A stretch of 48,886 bases of DNA from Chloroflexota bacterium (GCA_016781485.1 JADDQH010000013.1:1-48886), one strand, 5' to 3'; positions 17,522 to 25,750 are shown, counted from the stretch's first letter. The notes: generated by a model not told the origin, from the letters alone. Numbers and translations: made by a program.

Positions 17522-17597
17522 TGGCGCCCCCGGACGGACTCGAACCGCCGACGCAGGCCTTAGGACGGCCTCGCTCTGTCCACTGAGCTACGGGGGC
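17522..17597 (-). tRNA. tRNA-Arg (anticodon CCT)
   Basis: It folds as a full cloverleaf on the minus strand: acceptor GCCCCCG/CGGGGGC, D arm GCTC-AGTGGACA-GAGC, anticodon arm AGGCC-GTCCTAA-GGCCT with U33 and anticodon CCT, T arm GGCGG-TTCGAGT-CCGTC (one G-U pair), discriminator G, and encoded CCA. It reads AGG codons. Confidence 0.95.
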
Positions 17598-17748
17598 GCG
17601 GACGTCGATTCTAGCGGGCGGCGTTGGACCGCCCGTCGGGGTGCTACCGAGGGCCCGACGGGAAGCGGCGACGGAGTCCCGTGCGATCACTCCCTCCCGG
17701 AACCCTCCGAGGGCCCGTGACGTCCTCGCATCTACAATCGAGCGATCC

Positions 17749-18045
17749 ATGACCTCCCCCTTCCCGGCCCCGACGCTCGTGCTCTACGTTCGCGAAGGCT
17801 GCCACCTGTGCGAAGACGGGCGCGCCGCGGTGCAGGGTGTGCTCGAGCACCGGGCTGAGAGCGGACTGACGGTCCCCGCGGTGCGAGAGGTGGACATCGC
17901 CGCGGATCCCGTCCTGGAGGCAAGGTACGGGACGACGATCCCCGTCCTCGCCCTCGGCGGAGAGGAGCTGCCGCTGGCGACGGGCGCCCGGTCGATCCGC
18001 GGCTTCCTGTCGCGGGTCCTCGACCTGCACCGCGCCACCGCCTGA
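17749..18045 (+). CDS. glutaredoxin-like thiol protein
   Basis: ATG 17749 gives 98 residues; the track start at 17641 lies in non-coding sequence next to the tRNA. The thioredoxin-fold core has LYVREGCHLCED with the CxxC pair CHLC, a cis-Pro region TIPVLAL, and a short C-terminal helix. This DUF836/glutaredoxin-like group reduces disulfides or passes electrons. It is 6 bases ahead of ccdA and is the first gene of a thiol-redox operon with ccdA and tlpA. Confidence 0.8.
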   Translation: MTSPFPAPTLVLYVREGCHLCEDGRAAVQGVLEHRAESGLTVPAVREVDIAADPVLEARYGTTIPVLALGGEELPLATGARSIRGFLSRVLDLHRATA

Positions 18046-18051
18046 CCCGCC

Positions 18052-18894
18052 GTGGACCTGACCCTCGCCGCGGCGTTCCTCGCCGGCCTGCTGAGCTTCC
18101 TCTCGCCCTGCGTTCTGCCGGTCGTCCCCGCGTACCTCGGGCAGCTTGGCGCGATCTCGGTCGCCGGTCGAGTCGCTGCGTCGCCGACCGTGGCGCCCCC
18201 TGCCGTTCCTCCGGGCACCCTCGTCCCGGCGACAGCGACAGGTGTGAGCGGCACCTCGTCCGGTGCCGCAGCGAGCATCGGATCGTGGTCGGCCCGCCGA
18301 CGCTGGCGGGTCCTTCCGCACGCGCTCGCGTTCGTGCTCGGGTTCACGGCGATCTTCACGCTGCTCGGGCTGACCGCGTACGTCGCCGCCGGGCCGATCC
18401 GCGAGTACCTGCCAGAGCTTCGTGTCGTCGGCGGAGTCATCCTCATCGTCCTCGGGCTGAACCTCGCCGGTGTCCTCCGCCTATCCGTCCTCGCCAAAAG
18501 CTGGCGGCCGTTCGACCGCTTCGGCAGCCGCCGGCGAGCTCCCCTTGCTTCACAGACGCCCGTCGGAGCGTTCGCTCTCGGCTCCGTGTTCGCGCTCGGG
18601 TGGACGCCGTGCGTCGGTCCCACACTCGGTGCCATCCTGGGACTCTCCGCCCTCGGCGCGAGTCCCCAGGCGATGCTGCTGTTCGTCGCCTACTCGCTGG
18701 GGCTCGGCATCCCGTTCATCGCACTCGCGCTCGCGCTCGATCGCGCGCCACTCATCACGCGCCCGCTCCTGCGTCACGGCCGACTCATCGAGATCCTCGG
18801 CGGAGGTCTCGTCGTGCTCATCGGGCTCGCGATCATCTTCGACTGGCTCGGCTTCCTCGCGCGCCAGTTCCAGTTCCTGTCACCACAGGTCTGA
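18052..18894 (+). CDS. ccdA: CcdA/DsbD-type transmembrane thiol-electron carrier
   Basis: The 280-residue polytopic protein has six or so hydrophobic segments and the two family cysteine motifs, LSPCVLPVVPAYLG near the N-terminus and GWTPCVGPTLG in the middle. CcdA carries electrons from cytoplasmic thioredoxin across the membrane to exported thiol proteins such as TlpA/ResA for cytochrome c maturation. A loop of about 50 residues between helices 1 and 2 (about 35-85) is Ala/Pro/Ser-rich, unusual and probably disordered. It starts with GTG. Confidence 0.9.
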   Translation: MDLTLAAAFLAGLLSFLSPCVLPVVPAYLGQLGAISVAGRVAASPTVAPPAVPPGTLVPATATGVSGTSSGAAASIGSWSARRRWRVLPHALAFVLGFTAIFTLLGLTAYVAAGPIREYLPELRVVGGVILIVLGLNLAGVLRLSVLAKSWRPFDRFGSRRRAPLASQTPVGAFALGSVFALGWTPCVGPTLGAILGLSALGASPQAMLLFVAYSLGLGIPFIALALALDRAPLITRPLLRHGRLIEILGGGLVVLIGLAIIFDWLGFLARQFQFLSPQV

Positions 18895-18903
18895 AGCGGG
18901 AGC

Positions 18904-19881
18904 GTGGCAGGGTCTGACCGCAACGGGACGCACGGAACGGGTGGACGTGTCGGGCCCCGTCAGGGCAGCCGCCAGGGGCTTGTCGGTCCATTCACCGGTC
19001 GCCAGATCCTGACCGCCCTCGCGGTAGTCGGCATCGTCGCGCTCTTCCTCGTCGCCGTCACCACTCCACTCGGCGACACTTCCACCCGTCCTTCGCCACA
19101 GCCGCAGGCGACGCCGTACCTCGTGGGTGAGCCGACGGAAGGATTGCAGCCCGGCCAGCGTGCACCGGAGCTCCAGGGCGAGACGCCGGACGGCCAGACG
19201 GTCGGGCTGGTCGACCTGGACGGCCGGCCGATCCGTCTCGCCGACCTGCGCGGCCGACCCGTCTGGATCAACTTCTGGGCGTCCTGGTGCCCGCCCTGCC
19301 AGACGGAGACGCCCGTCCTGCGCGATGCGTACGAACGCCATCGAGACGAAGGGCTGGCGCTGGTCGCGATCAGCGTGCAGGAGACGTCGCCCGAGGATGT
19401 CCGCCGGTACGTGGAGCAGTACGGGTTGAGCTACCAGGTCGGCTTCGACGCGACGTCGGCGGTGTTCAAGCGCTATCAGGCGTTCGCCCTGCCCACGCAG
19501 GTGTTCATCGACCGGGACGGCATCGTGCGGCAGGTCGTGAACGGGCCGCTGACGCGCGAGCAGGCGGAGGAGATCCTCGCCGGGATCATCAGCCGTCCCA
19601 GGCGGACGATGGTGGGACGGCCGCTGCGGGTGACTGACCGCGCCGCCGTGGATCCGAGGGGGAGCGGCCTCTCGCGGCTCCTCGCCATCGGGGTCTTCCT
19701 CGCCCGCTGCGGCGCGCTTCCTCCTCCGGACCGACCCGCGACGGGTGCAGTCGCTGTCGGCGCCCCGGCTACCATCTTCGACGACAGCGGCCCGCTCGCC
19801 CGGATCACTGTCGAGGAGATCCAGCCGCGCAGGAACCCGTGCTGCCACTCCGTCCCGACTCGCGCTATTTCGCGGTCCTGA
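18904..19881 (+). CDS. TlpA/ResA-like thioredoxin, with an odd in-frame C-terminal run-on
   Basis: It starts with GTG 9 bases after ccdA. An N-terminal membrane anchor (ILTALAVVGIVALFLVAV), an extracytoplasmic linker and a TlpA-type thioredoxin domain with WASWCPPC and cis-Pro region FALPTQVF follow. The domain should end near EILAGIISR (about base 19596). The frame then runs on another 95 residues with lipoprotein-like LLAIGVFLARC and a DUF4352-like opening. That part resembles the start of a separate gene (see 19839-20174), so TlpA may be truly about 230 residues, with the stop lost by a small frameshift. The tail as drawn is doubtful. Confidence 0.75.
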   Translation: MAGSDRNGTHGTGGRVGPRQGSRQGLVGPFTGRQILTALAVVGIVALFLVAVTTPLGDTSTRPSPQPQATPYLVGEPTEGLQPGQRAPELQGETPDGQTVGLVDLDGRPIRLADLRGRPVWINFWASWCPPCQTETPVLRDAYERHRDEGLALVAISVQETSPEDVRRYVEQYGLSYQVGFDATSAVFKRYQAFALPTQVFIDRDGIVRQVVNGPLTREQAEEILAGIISRPRRTMVGRPLRVTDRAAVDPRGSGLSRLLAIGVFLARCGALPPPDRPATGAVAVGAPATIFDDSGPLARITVEEIQPRRNPCCHSVPTRAISRS

Positions 19882-20174
19882 TCCGTTACGAGTTCGTTCG
19901 GGAGCCGGACGAGGATCTCGCATGGGGAATCACCGACTGGGCCGCCCGCGTCGACGGCGCGCCGGCCGACGGCTTCGTCCACCGGCCGCGCCCGGGTCTC
20001 CAGCCGCACCTGGGAGCGTGGCGTGGACGCGCGACGGACGGACGACGGGAAGGGTGGGTGGTCGCCGAGCTTCCCGCAGGTGCCGTCTCCCTCGACCTCG
20101 CTTACTGGCCCACGGAGGTCGACGGCCGCCGGGCAGCGCACCCCCAGTTCTGGGTACGTGTAGCGGGATCCTGA
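19839..20174 (+). pseudogene. DUF4352-like secreted protein, apparently frameshifted
   Basis: The frame reads DSRYFAVLIRYEF and then an Ig-like beta pattern to the end, in the style of DUF4352 proteins. Their N-terminal half (APATIFDDSGPLARITVEEI) is found upstream in a different frame, inside the run-on of the TlpA ORF. Joining the two near base 19838 gives one coherent protein of about 150-180 residues with a possible lipoprotein leader. Either the gene is decayed or the sequence has an indel. Confidence 0.5.
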
Positions 20175-20302
20175 GGTGCACGCCGAACGCGTGGCAGGCG
20201 GCCGCGCGTGGCGCTGGCGACGACTCGACGACTCGCGGGCTACGCGCGCGACGCCGTCCGACGTCCGCGCGTCGCAGGGAGCGCGCTCTGGTGCAGCGCG
20301 GG

Positions 20303-21163
20303 TCAGACCAGTGGCTCGAAGCGGAAGCGGTCGCGGTCGGCGGCCAGGCGGCCGACCGGGCGACGAGGCTCGTGCGACAGCACGACCGTCCAGCGTTCCT
20401 CCGCGGCGCGCCTGAACAGCGACGCCTTCACCTCGACGCTCGTCAATGGGAAGTCGTCGAAGCTGGGCACCCACCTCGGATTCGCGCTCCACGGGCGCAT
20501 GCACAGGTCGCCGAAGAAGCCGACCGACCCCGTCGGGCCGCGGACGACGATCGCCTGATGCCCGCCCGAGTGGCCCCCGGTCCGCACCACCTCCACCCCC
20601 GGCAGCACTTCCGTCGAGCCGTCCACCGCGTCCTCGAGGCCCCAACCCTCGATCAGGCGCAGCTCTTCCTGCTCGTACGACGCCTGCAGTCTCGGGTTCG
20701 AGCCGAGCGCGAACTCCCACTCGCCGCGCTGCGCGACGAAGCGGGCACGAGGAAAAGCGCGCGATCCGTCCGCGAGCAGAAGACCACCGGCATGGTCGAA
20801 GTGGAGATGGCTGACGGCGACGACATCTACGGTCCCGGGGTCGAAGCCGGCATCGCGGAGCGCCGGGACGATCGGATGGCCTTGAACGCCGCGCTGGACC
20901 CGCCGGCGCTCCTCCATCCGCTCGCCGACCCCGGTCTCGACGAGCACACGACCTGAGGGGGTCTCCACCAGCAGACAGTTGAGCGCCTGCGTCAGCGTCC
21001 AATCTTCGTGGATCTCGTCGGCGACGAGGCGATCCCAGAGGATCCTCGGGACCGGTCCGAAGACCGTGCCGGCGTCGGATGTGAACGACCCCGCCTGGAC
21101 GAGCGCGACGCGGACGCCGCCCCCGAGCTCCGTCCTCCAGTCGACCGTGTCGGTGATCGCCAC
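20303..21163 (-). CDS. MBL-fold hydrolase, lactonase-like
   Basis: The 286-residue metallo-beta-lactamase-fold protein has a complete metal-binding motif SHLHFDHAGG (HxHxDH) and downstream GGHSGGHQ and FFGDLCMRP supplying further ligands. It resembles the AHL-lactonase/methyl-parathion-hydrolase branch, which opens lactones or other esters. No signal peptide is seen. It sits 44 bases after dcd on the same strand and could be read from the nrdR-dcd transcript. The substrate is unknown. Confidence 0.8.
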   Translation of the reverse strand: MAITDTVDWRTELGGGVRVALVQAGSFTSDAGTVFGPVPRILWDRLVADEIHEDWTLTQALNCLLVETPSGRVLVETGVGERMEERRRVQRGVQGHPIVPALRDAGFDPGTVDVVAVSHLHFDHAGGLLLADGSRAFPRARFVAQRGEWEFALGSNPRLQASYEQEELRLIEGWGLEDAVDGSTEVLPGVEVVRTGGHSGGHQAIVVRGPTGSVGFFGDLCMRPWSANPRWVPSFDDFPLTSVEVKASLFRRAAEERWTVVLSHEPRRPVGRLAADRDRFRFEPLV

Positions 21164-21207
21164 GTCGGTCCCCTACACGCGCGACCTGCCGCGACGCGGA
21201 CGAGTCG

Positions 21208-22842
21208 TCACGAGCGGCGGGGCCCGCCTTTGGCGGGGCGACGGGTGCCGTCGAAGTCGCGGTAGTAGGCCGAGGCAGTGGGACTGGACTGGCCCTGGTA
21301 CTTCGAGCCGAGCTCCTTCGAGCCGTACGGCCGCTCGACGGGGCTCGTCATCCGGAAGAAGCTGATCTGCCCGATCTTCATGCCCCGGTAGAGCGCGATC
21401 GGCAGCTTCGCGACGTTGGAGAGCTCGAGCGTCAGGTTGCCCTTCCAACCCGGGTCGACGTACCCGGCCGTCGAGTGGATGAGCAGACCCAGGCGGCCGA
21501 GCGAGCTGTTGTGTGTCGGGATGAACGATCGTGAGACGAGGAACAGCCCCCGCGGTGACGCCACCTCGATGCATCGGACGGGAACCGAGGCGACCGGACG
21601 GACGATGTCGATCGCGCGGAACCGAGGGAAGCGACCGCCGGCGGCCTTCTGGCGAGCGAGCTTGCTCGGAAGGCGGAAGACCGGTCGGTCGGGCGTGAAC
21701 TTCACGCTGTACTTCGGTGCGCGGTCCACGCCGTTCGTCATCGCCCGCCCGGTGGACTTCACAGCCCCGAAGCCGAGGCTCGCGGCGAGCTCCACGACTC
21801 CGTCAGCGACGGCGGCACTCGTGCTCGTGAACTCGCAACGTCCGACTCCATCCACCAACCCGTCGGTGTCCATCAGTCCCTGCAGGAGCGCCAGCCGCTG
21901 ACCGACGCCGGCCTGCAGGTACGCAGGCGGAACGAACTTCCCGTCCATCAACCCAAGCTCCCGGAGCTGACTCGAGAGCGACGCGTTGCCAGCGTAGCGG
22001 CCGGTGTCGGCGTCGCGTGCCCAGCCCGGCCCCCCGATGCGGTAGCGGTGCGGCGCGTACCCGACCGCCTTCACGGCGTAGCTCTCACCGCTCACCTGCG
22101 CCAGGATCTCCGTGTCGCAGCACGTCATCTCGGCCTTCGTCCCGGTCCCGTCGCCCAGCCACGCGCCGAGCGTATAGGGCTCTATCGGCAGGTCGGCCCG
22201 GGCTGGGTACTCGACCGGGCCCGCAAGCGGAACGTAATGATCCGGTTCGCCGCGGACCCTCAGGCTCCTCGCGATCTCGTCGGTCGTCCGGACCGTGAGC
22301 CGGCCGAAGCGTCGCCCGTTCTTCTCGACGGTCGCCCACTTGTGCGCGGCGTCTGCCACCACGCGTGTCCCATCGGCGAACACGAGCTCCCTGCACGGGC
22401 GGTTCGACATGGGCGGGGTGACCGCCGTCACGGTCGTGGGAGCGCCGGTTTCGTCGAATACCTCGTCCCCCGGCTCGAGCTCCCCCATCGTCCGCCAGCC
22501 GGTCGGGGTCGGCACCGGAGTGTCGAGGGCGAGGGCCTTCCCTTCCAAGCGCGCGACGAGGTCATCGGGCAGCTCCACCCACTCCAGCGTCTGACCGAGC
22601 ACGAACTCGCCCGGGTGAAGGATGAAGGGGTCGTCGTCCTGGATCGTCACGAGCTCGGTCAGGTCCGGCTGCGGCGTTCGCACGTCGATATACGGATAGC
22701 GGTTGTTGTGGAAGACGCGGAAGTCGGCGTCGAGGTGGAGGTCCACGGACGACGGCTGCAGGCACGAGGGATCGTACGGGTCGATCCGGATCCGCCCGGC
22801 CTGCAGCAGGGTGCGGATGTCGCGGTCGGCGAGGACGGCCAT
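21208..22842 (-). CDS. dcd: dCTP deaminase interrupted by an intein
   Basis: The 544-residue precursor holds an N-extein (residues 1-102), a 343-residue intein (103-445) and a C-extein (446-544). Joined, the exteins make a 201-residue Dcd of normal length, closely like actinobacterial DCD-type enzymes: LQPSSVDL, HPGEFVLG, EGK+SSLGRLGL, STAGYVDPGW, and LTLELSN with the catalytic Glu (residue 473). The enzyme deaminates dCTP to dUTP, possibly also cleaving to dUMP in bifunctional forms. The intein splits the conserved triphosphate-binding EGKSSLGR, so unspliced protein should be inactive. ATG 22842 overlaps the nrdR stop (TGATG), so the two are co-translated. Confidence 0.95.
   Translation of the reverse strand: MAVLADRDIRTLLQAGRIRIDPYDPSCLQPSSVDLHLDADFRVFHNNRYPYIDVRTPQPDLTELVTIQDDDPFILHPGEFVLGQTLEWVELPDDLVARLEGKALALDTPVPTPTGWRTMGELEPGDEVFDETGAPTTVTAVTPPMSNRPCRELVFADGTRVVADAAHKWATVEKNGRRFGRLTVRTTDEIARSLRVRGEPDHYVPLAGPVEYPARADLPIEPYTLGAWLGDGTGTKAEMTCCDTEILAQVSGESYAVKAVGYAPHRYRIGGPGWARDADTGRYAGNASLSSQLRELGLMDGKFVPPAYLQAGVGQRLALLQGLMDTDGLVDGVGRCEFTSTSAAVADGVVELAASLGFGAVKSTGRAMTNGVDRAPKYSVKFTPDRPVFRLPSKLARQKAAGGRFPRFRAIDIVRPVASVPVRCIEVASPRGLFLVSRSFIPTHNSSLGRLGLLIHSTAGYVDPGWKGNLTLELSNVAKLPIALYRGMKIGQISFFRMTSPVERPYGSKELGSKYQGQSSPTASAYYRDFDGTRRPAKGGPRRS
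21508..22536 (-). mobile_element. class 3 intein with LAGLIDADG endonuclease in dcd
   Basis: Block A starts ALALDTPVPTPTGW with Ala1. Block B has ADAAHKWAT, with His167 and Trp169 two residues later. Block F has VPVRCIEV, with Cys424. Block G is IPTHN, giving Thr443, His444 and Asn445, with Ser446 as +1. Ala1 plus the Trp/Cys/Thr set is the diagnostic class 3 (WCT) signature: splicing starts at the block F cysteine rather than at residue 1. LGAWLGDGT (225-233) and LLQGLMDTDG (319-328) are the two endonuclease motifs. The aspartates are intact, so homing may still be active. Confidence 0.93.
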
Positions 22843-23411
22843 CAGCGCGCGCGCCCGGACGTGGCGGCGAGCCGACGGCGGCGCCGGAGAGGGACGGGAG
22901 CGGCGATCGGCTCGTCGAGTTCGAGCGGCAGCGCCGTCTGGCCGGGCGCCTCGTCAGCCCGCTGTGCGTAGAGCGTGTCCACCTCTCGCTTGAGCTGCTC
23001 GATGTCTTCGAAGCTCTGGTGGACGCTCGCGAACCGGATGTAGCCGATCTGGTCGAGCTGGCGCAACCGCTCCATCGCGCGCTCGCCGATGAGGCTCGAG
23101 GGCACCTCGTTCAGGCCCTGCCCACGGAGCTCCGCTTCGATCGCGTCGGCCGCTTCCTCTGCGGCTCCTGGAGCGACGGGGCGTCGAGTGAGCGCTTTCC
23201 GGAATCCTGCTGCCACCTTGTCGCGGTCGAAGTCCTCGCGACGCCCGTCGCGCTTGACCACGACCAAGCGCGCCGCCTCGATCCGTTCGTACGTCGTGAA
23301 GCGCGTGCTGCACGCGGGGCAGTCGCGGCGACGACGGATCGTCCACCCGTCGTCGAGATCGCGTGAGTCGATGACGCGGGTGTCGAGGTGACCGCAGTTC
23401 GGGCAGCGCAC
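22842..23411 (-). CDS. nrdR: transcriptional repressor NrdR
   Basis: The 189-residue protein has a zinc ribbon (MRCPNCGH at the start, then RDCPACSTRFTTYER) and an ATP-cone (about residues 45-140, VVKRDGRREDFDRDKV onward). NrdR senses ATP/dATP and represses ribonucleotide reductase genes. The C-terminal 40 residues beyond the cone are Pro/Leu/Arg-rich and unusually long. It starts with GTG behind GGAGGGAGCGG. The stop overlaps the dcd start, tying nucleotide-pool control to dCTP removal. No classical NrdR box is visible in the 65 bases upstream. Confidence 0.92.
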   Translation of the reverse strand: MRCPNCGHLDTRVIDSRDLDDGWTIRRRRDCPACSTRFTTYERIEAARLVVVKRDGRREDFDRDKVAAGFRKALTRRPVAPGAAEEAADAIEAELRGQGLNEVPSSLIGERAMERLRQLDQIGYIRFASVHQSFEDIEQLKREVDTLYAQRADEAPGQTALPLELDEPIAAPVPLRRRRRLAATSGRAR

Positions 23412-23476
23412 GTCTATCCGCTCCCTCCAGCCCTACGACTTGTGGTCTACGGCCAGCGTACCACCAGATAGCAGGG

Positions 23477-24703
23477 TCAGAAGACCTGAGGACACCACGG
23501 TGCGACATCCGTCCGGAAGAGGTCGTCGGCCCGCTTCAGCCCGGCCGCCGAACATTCGACGACGCGGCCGGCGGCCGCTAGCTGCCCGAACGTGAACCCA
23601 CCCAGGTAGACCGCCGCGAGGTCGGTGATATCGGCGAGAAGATCGGCGCGCACGTCCGTTCTCTCGACCCGCACGCCATCCTCGTCCGCCTCGAGCTTCC
23701 ACCGTCCGTCGTTCCAGGGACAGAATCCGTCCGCGATCTGGAGCACGAGGGATCCGTGCCCCCGGTACGACCGGGCTCCTAGGGCCGCGGGGAGATCGAC
23801 GATCCGGAGCCACAGCGCGTCCCCGAGCCTGAAGCCGAGCCTGCGAGGTTCGGCGAGCAGGAGCAGCAACGGGTGATCGGGCTCGAGCCGGGGTGCCGTG
23901 ATCGTGTGGACCAGGTCGACGTCGAAGACGAACCGCCACGTCTCGCGCAAGGCGCGGGTCGTCCCCGCGATCAGTTCGATGACCTGGAGGCGGCTCTTCG
24001 AGCCCGCTGCATCCCATTCGTGGTGGATGCGGTACATCACGTAGGCTTCGGTCTTCCCGTCGACCTCGTGGACGGCGTAGTACTTGGGGCCCGCTCCGTG
24101 ACGCCGTGATTCCGGATCGGCGAGGATCTCGAGTTCCCACCACGGCTCCGGTCGGGCGAAGAAGCCCGGGCGCTGCACGCGGACGCGGTCGTAGACGGCC
24201 GGGAACAGCCGCGAGGCCTCGTCTCGCGAGATGAGCCGGAGCCGCCCCTCGCGTTCGACGGGCACGCGGTACGCCGTCCTCGCGCGCTCGACCTCTATGG
24301 AGCCCGCGAGCGACGCCAGCCCGTACCCGAATCGCTGATAGATGCTGCCCTCGGACGCCCAGAGGATCGCCACGGGTTCGGCACGCTGGCGGGCGTCGTC
24401 GAGCTGACGCCGCATGAGCTGCGTCAGGATCCCGCGGCGTCTGTGGGTGGGGATGACGCCGACAGCGGTGACGCCCGCGGCGGGCACCTCGCCGCCGGGG
24501 ATCGTCAGGCGGAACGGGAAGACGCCGCCGCCGCCCACGAGCGCATCGCCATCCCAGGCGCCGAACAACCGGTCGCCGACGGGCAACTGCTCGAAGATCG
24601 CAAATTCCTCTTCGTGCAGCTCCTCGCCGAACGCGGCGAAGACGACCTCCCCCCACCGGCGCCGCTCGAAGTCAGCCGGCAGCGCGCGCACCTCGATCGT
24701 CAC
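23477..24703 (-). CDS. Eis-like GNAT N-acetyltransferase
   Basis: The 408-residue protein has the three-part layout of the Eis family: N-terminal GNAT with the acetyl-CoA motif VGVIPTHRRRGIL, a second GNAT-like domain (about 150-285), and a C-terminal SCP2-like domain with FGQLAAAGRV. It ends in Phe, as Eis proteins do, whose C-terminal carboxylate helps catalysis. Such enzymes acetylate amines, including aminoglycosides in mycobacteria; the natural substrate here is unknown. It starts with GTG after AAAGGAGGGGCTG. Confidence 0.85.
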   Translation of the reverse strand: MTIEVRALPADFERRRWGEVVFAAFGEELHEEEFAIFEQLPVGDRLFGAWDGDALVGGGGVFPFRLTIPGGEVPAAGVTAVGVIPTHRRRGILTQLMRRQLDDARQRAEPVAILWASEGSIYQRFGYGLASLAGSIEVERARTAYRVPVEREGRLRLISRDEASRLFPAVYDRVRVQRPGFFARPEPWWELEILADPESRRHGAGPKYYAVHEVDGKTEAYVMYRIHHEWDAAGSKSRLQVIELIAGTTRALRETWRFVFDVDLVHTITAPRLEPDHPLLLLLAEPRRLGFRLGDALWLRIVDLPAALGARSYRGHGSLVLQIADGFCPWNDGRWKLEADEDGVRVERTDVRADLLADITDLAAVYLGGFTFGQLAAAGRVVECSAAGLKRADDLFRTDVAPWCPQVF

Positions 24704-24754
24704 CAGCCCCTCCTTTCGGTCGTCGGGTCGTCGGCGCGTCGGGTCGTCGACGCC

Positions 24755-25750
24755 TCAGGCCGGTGTCTGGCCGTTTCCGCGCCGTGCGCGGATCGCCTCG
24801 GTGAGCCGCGGAAGGATCTCGAACAGGTCACCGACGACGACCAGGTCCGCGAACTCGGCGATGGGCGCGTCGGGATCCTTGTTGATGGCTACGATGGTGC
24901 CCGCCGTCTGGACGCCGACCTTGTGCTGGATGGCGCCGCTGATCCCGGCCGCGATGTACAGCGCGGGCTTCACGACCTTGCCGGTCTGCCCGATCTGCTG
25001 GGCGTACCCTACCCACCCAGCGTCCACGGCTGCCCGAGTCGCCCCCACAGCGCCCCCGAGCGCCTGAGCAAGCTCCTCGACCTGCCGGAAACCGTCGGGG
25101 CCGCCGACGCCGCGGCCGCCTGCGACGATCACGCGCGCCTCCTCGATCGGGGTACCCCCGCGCTCTTCGTCCACCCGGTCCGTCACGCGCACTGGCGGGA
25201 GTTCGGCGGAGACTTCGACCTGGACGGACCCGACGCGCCCTGGCGTCGCGGCCTCCTGCGCGACGACCGACGCCGGACGGACCAGGAGGACACCGCGAGG
25301 TTGCGTGAAGCTGCTGTGGGTCACGAGGCGACCTCCGAACGTGCTCATCTCCACCGTCGGGCCATCGCCGTCCCACGCGACCGACGATCCATTGGCGAGG
25401 ATGGGCAGCTCCAGCAGACCGAGCAACAGTCCGGCGAGATCCTTGCCGTCCGTGGACGCTGCCACGAGCAGGTAGTCGGGCTCGCGGTCGGCGACCATGG
25501 CCGCGAGTCTGGGCGCCACCACGGACGCGACCGGCTGCTCCATGACCTGGGCGGCCTCGACCGCGAGGACGTCGGGACCGTATGCGGCGACCTGTGCCGC
25601 CGCGTCCGTGGCACCGGCACCGATCAGGACGGTCGCCGCGTCGCGTCCCGTCTGTTCCGCGAGGGTGCGGGCGAGCGTCGCCAGCTCGAGGGTCACGCGC
25701 GTCGGCCGCCCGTCCGCGAGCTCGCCGACCGCCCAGATGCCGTTCGCCAT
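24755..25750 (-). CDS. etfA: electron transfer flavoprotein alpha subunit
   Basis: The 331-residue length is normal for EtfA. The C-terminal FAD domain shows VVAGGRGVGG, YAQQIGQTGKVVKP and the family signature LYIAAGISGAIQHKVG, followed by IVAINKDPDAPIAEFAD. It accepts electrons from acyl-CoA dehydrogenases with EtfB. It lies 13 bases after etfB, and the acyl-CoA dehydrogenase is just upstream on the same strand. Confidence 0.95.
   Translation of the reverse strand: MANGIWAVGELADGRPTRVTLELATLARTLAEQTGRDAATVLIGAGATDAAAQVAAYGPDVLAVEAAQVMEQPVASVVAPRLAAMVADREPDYLLVAASTDGKDLAGLLLGLLELPILANGSSVAWDGDGPTVEMSTFGGRLVTHSSFTQPRGVLLVRPASVVAQEAATPGRVGSVQVEVSAELPPVRVTDRVDEERGGTPIEEARVIVAGGRGVGGPDGFRQVEELAQALGGAVGATRAAVDAGWVGYAQQIGQTGKVVKPALYIAAGISGAIQHKVGVQTAGTIVAINKDPDAPIAEFADLVVVGDLFEILPRLTEAIRARRGNGQTPA

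Noticed and set aside
17313-17720. 135-aa ORF running across tRNA-Arg
   Set aside because: It reads through antisense tRNA and into the next promoter; only its first part looks protein-like, so it is noted as a doubtful remnant rather than a gene.
23412-23476. NrdR box upstream of nrdR
   Set aside because: No match to the AT-rich palindromic consensus in the short intergenic region.
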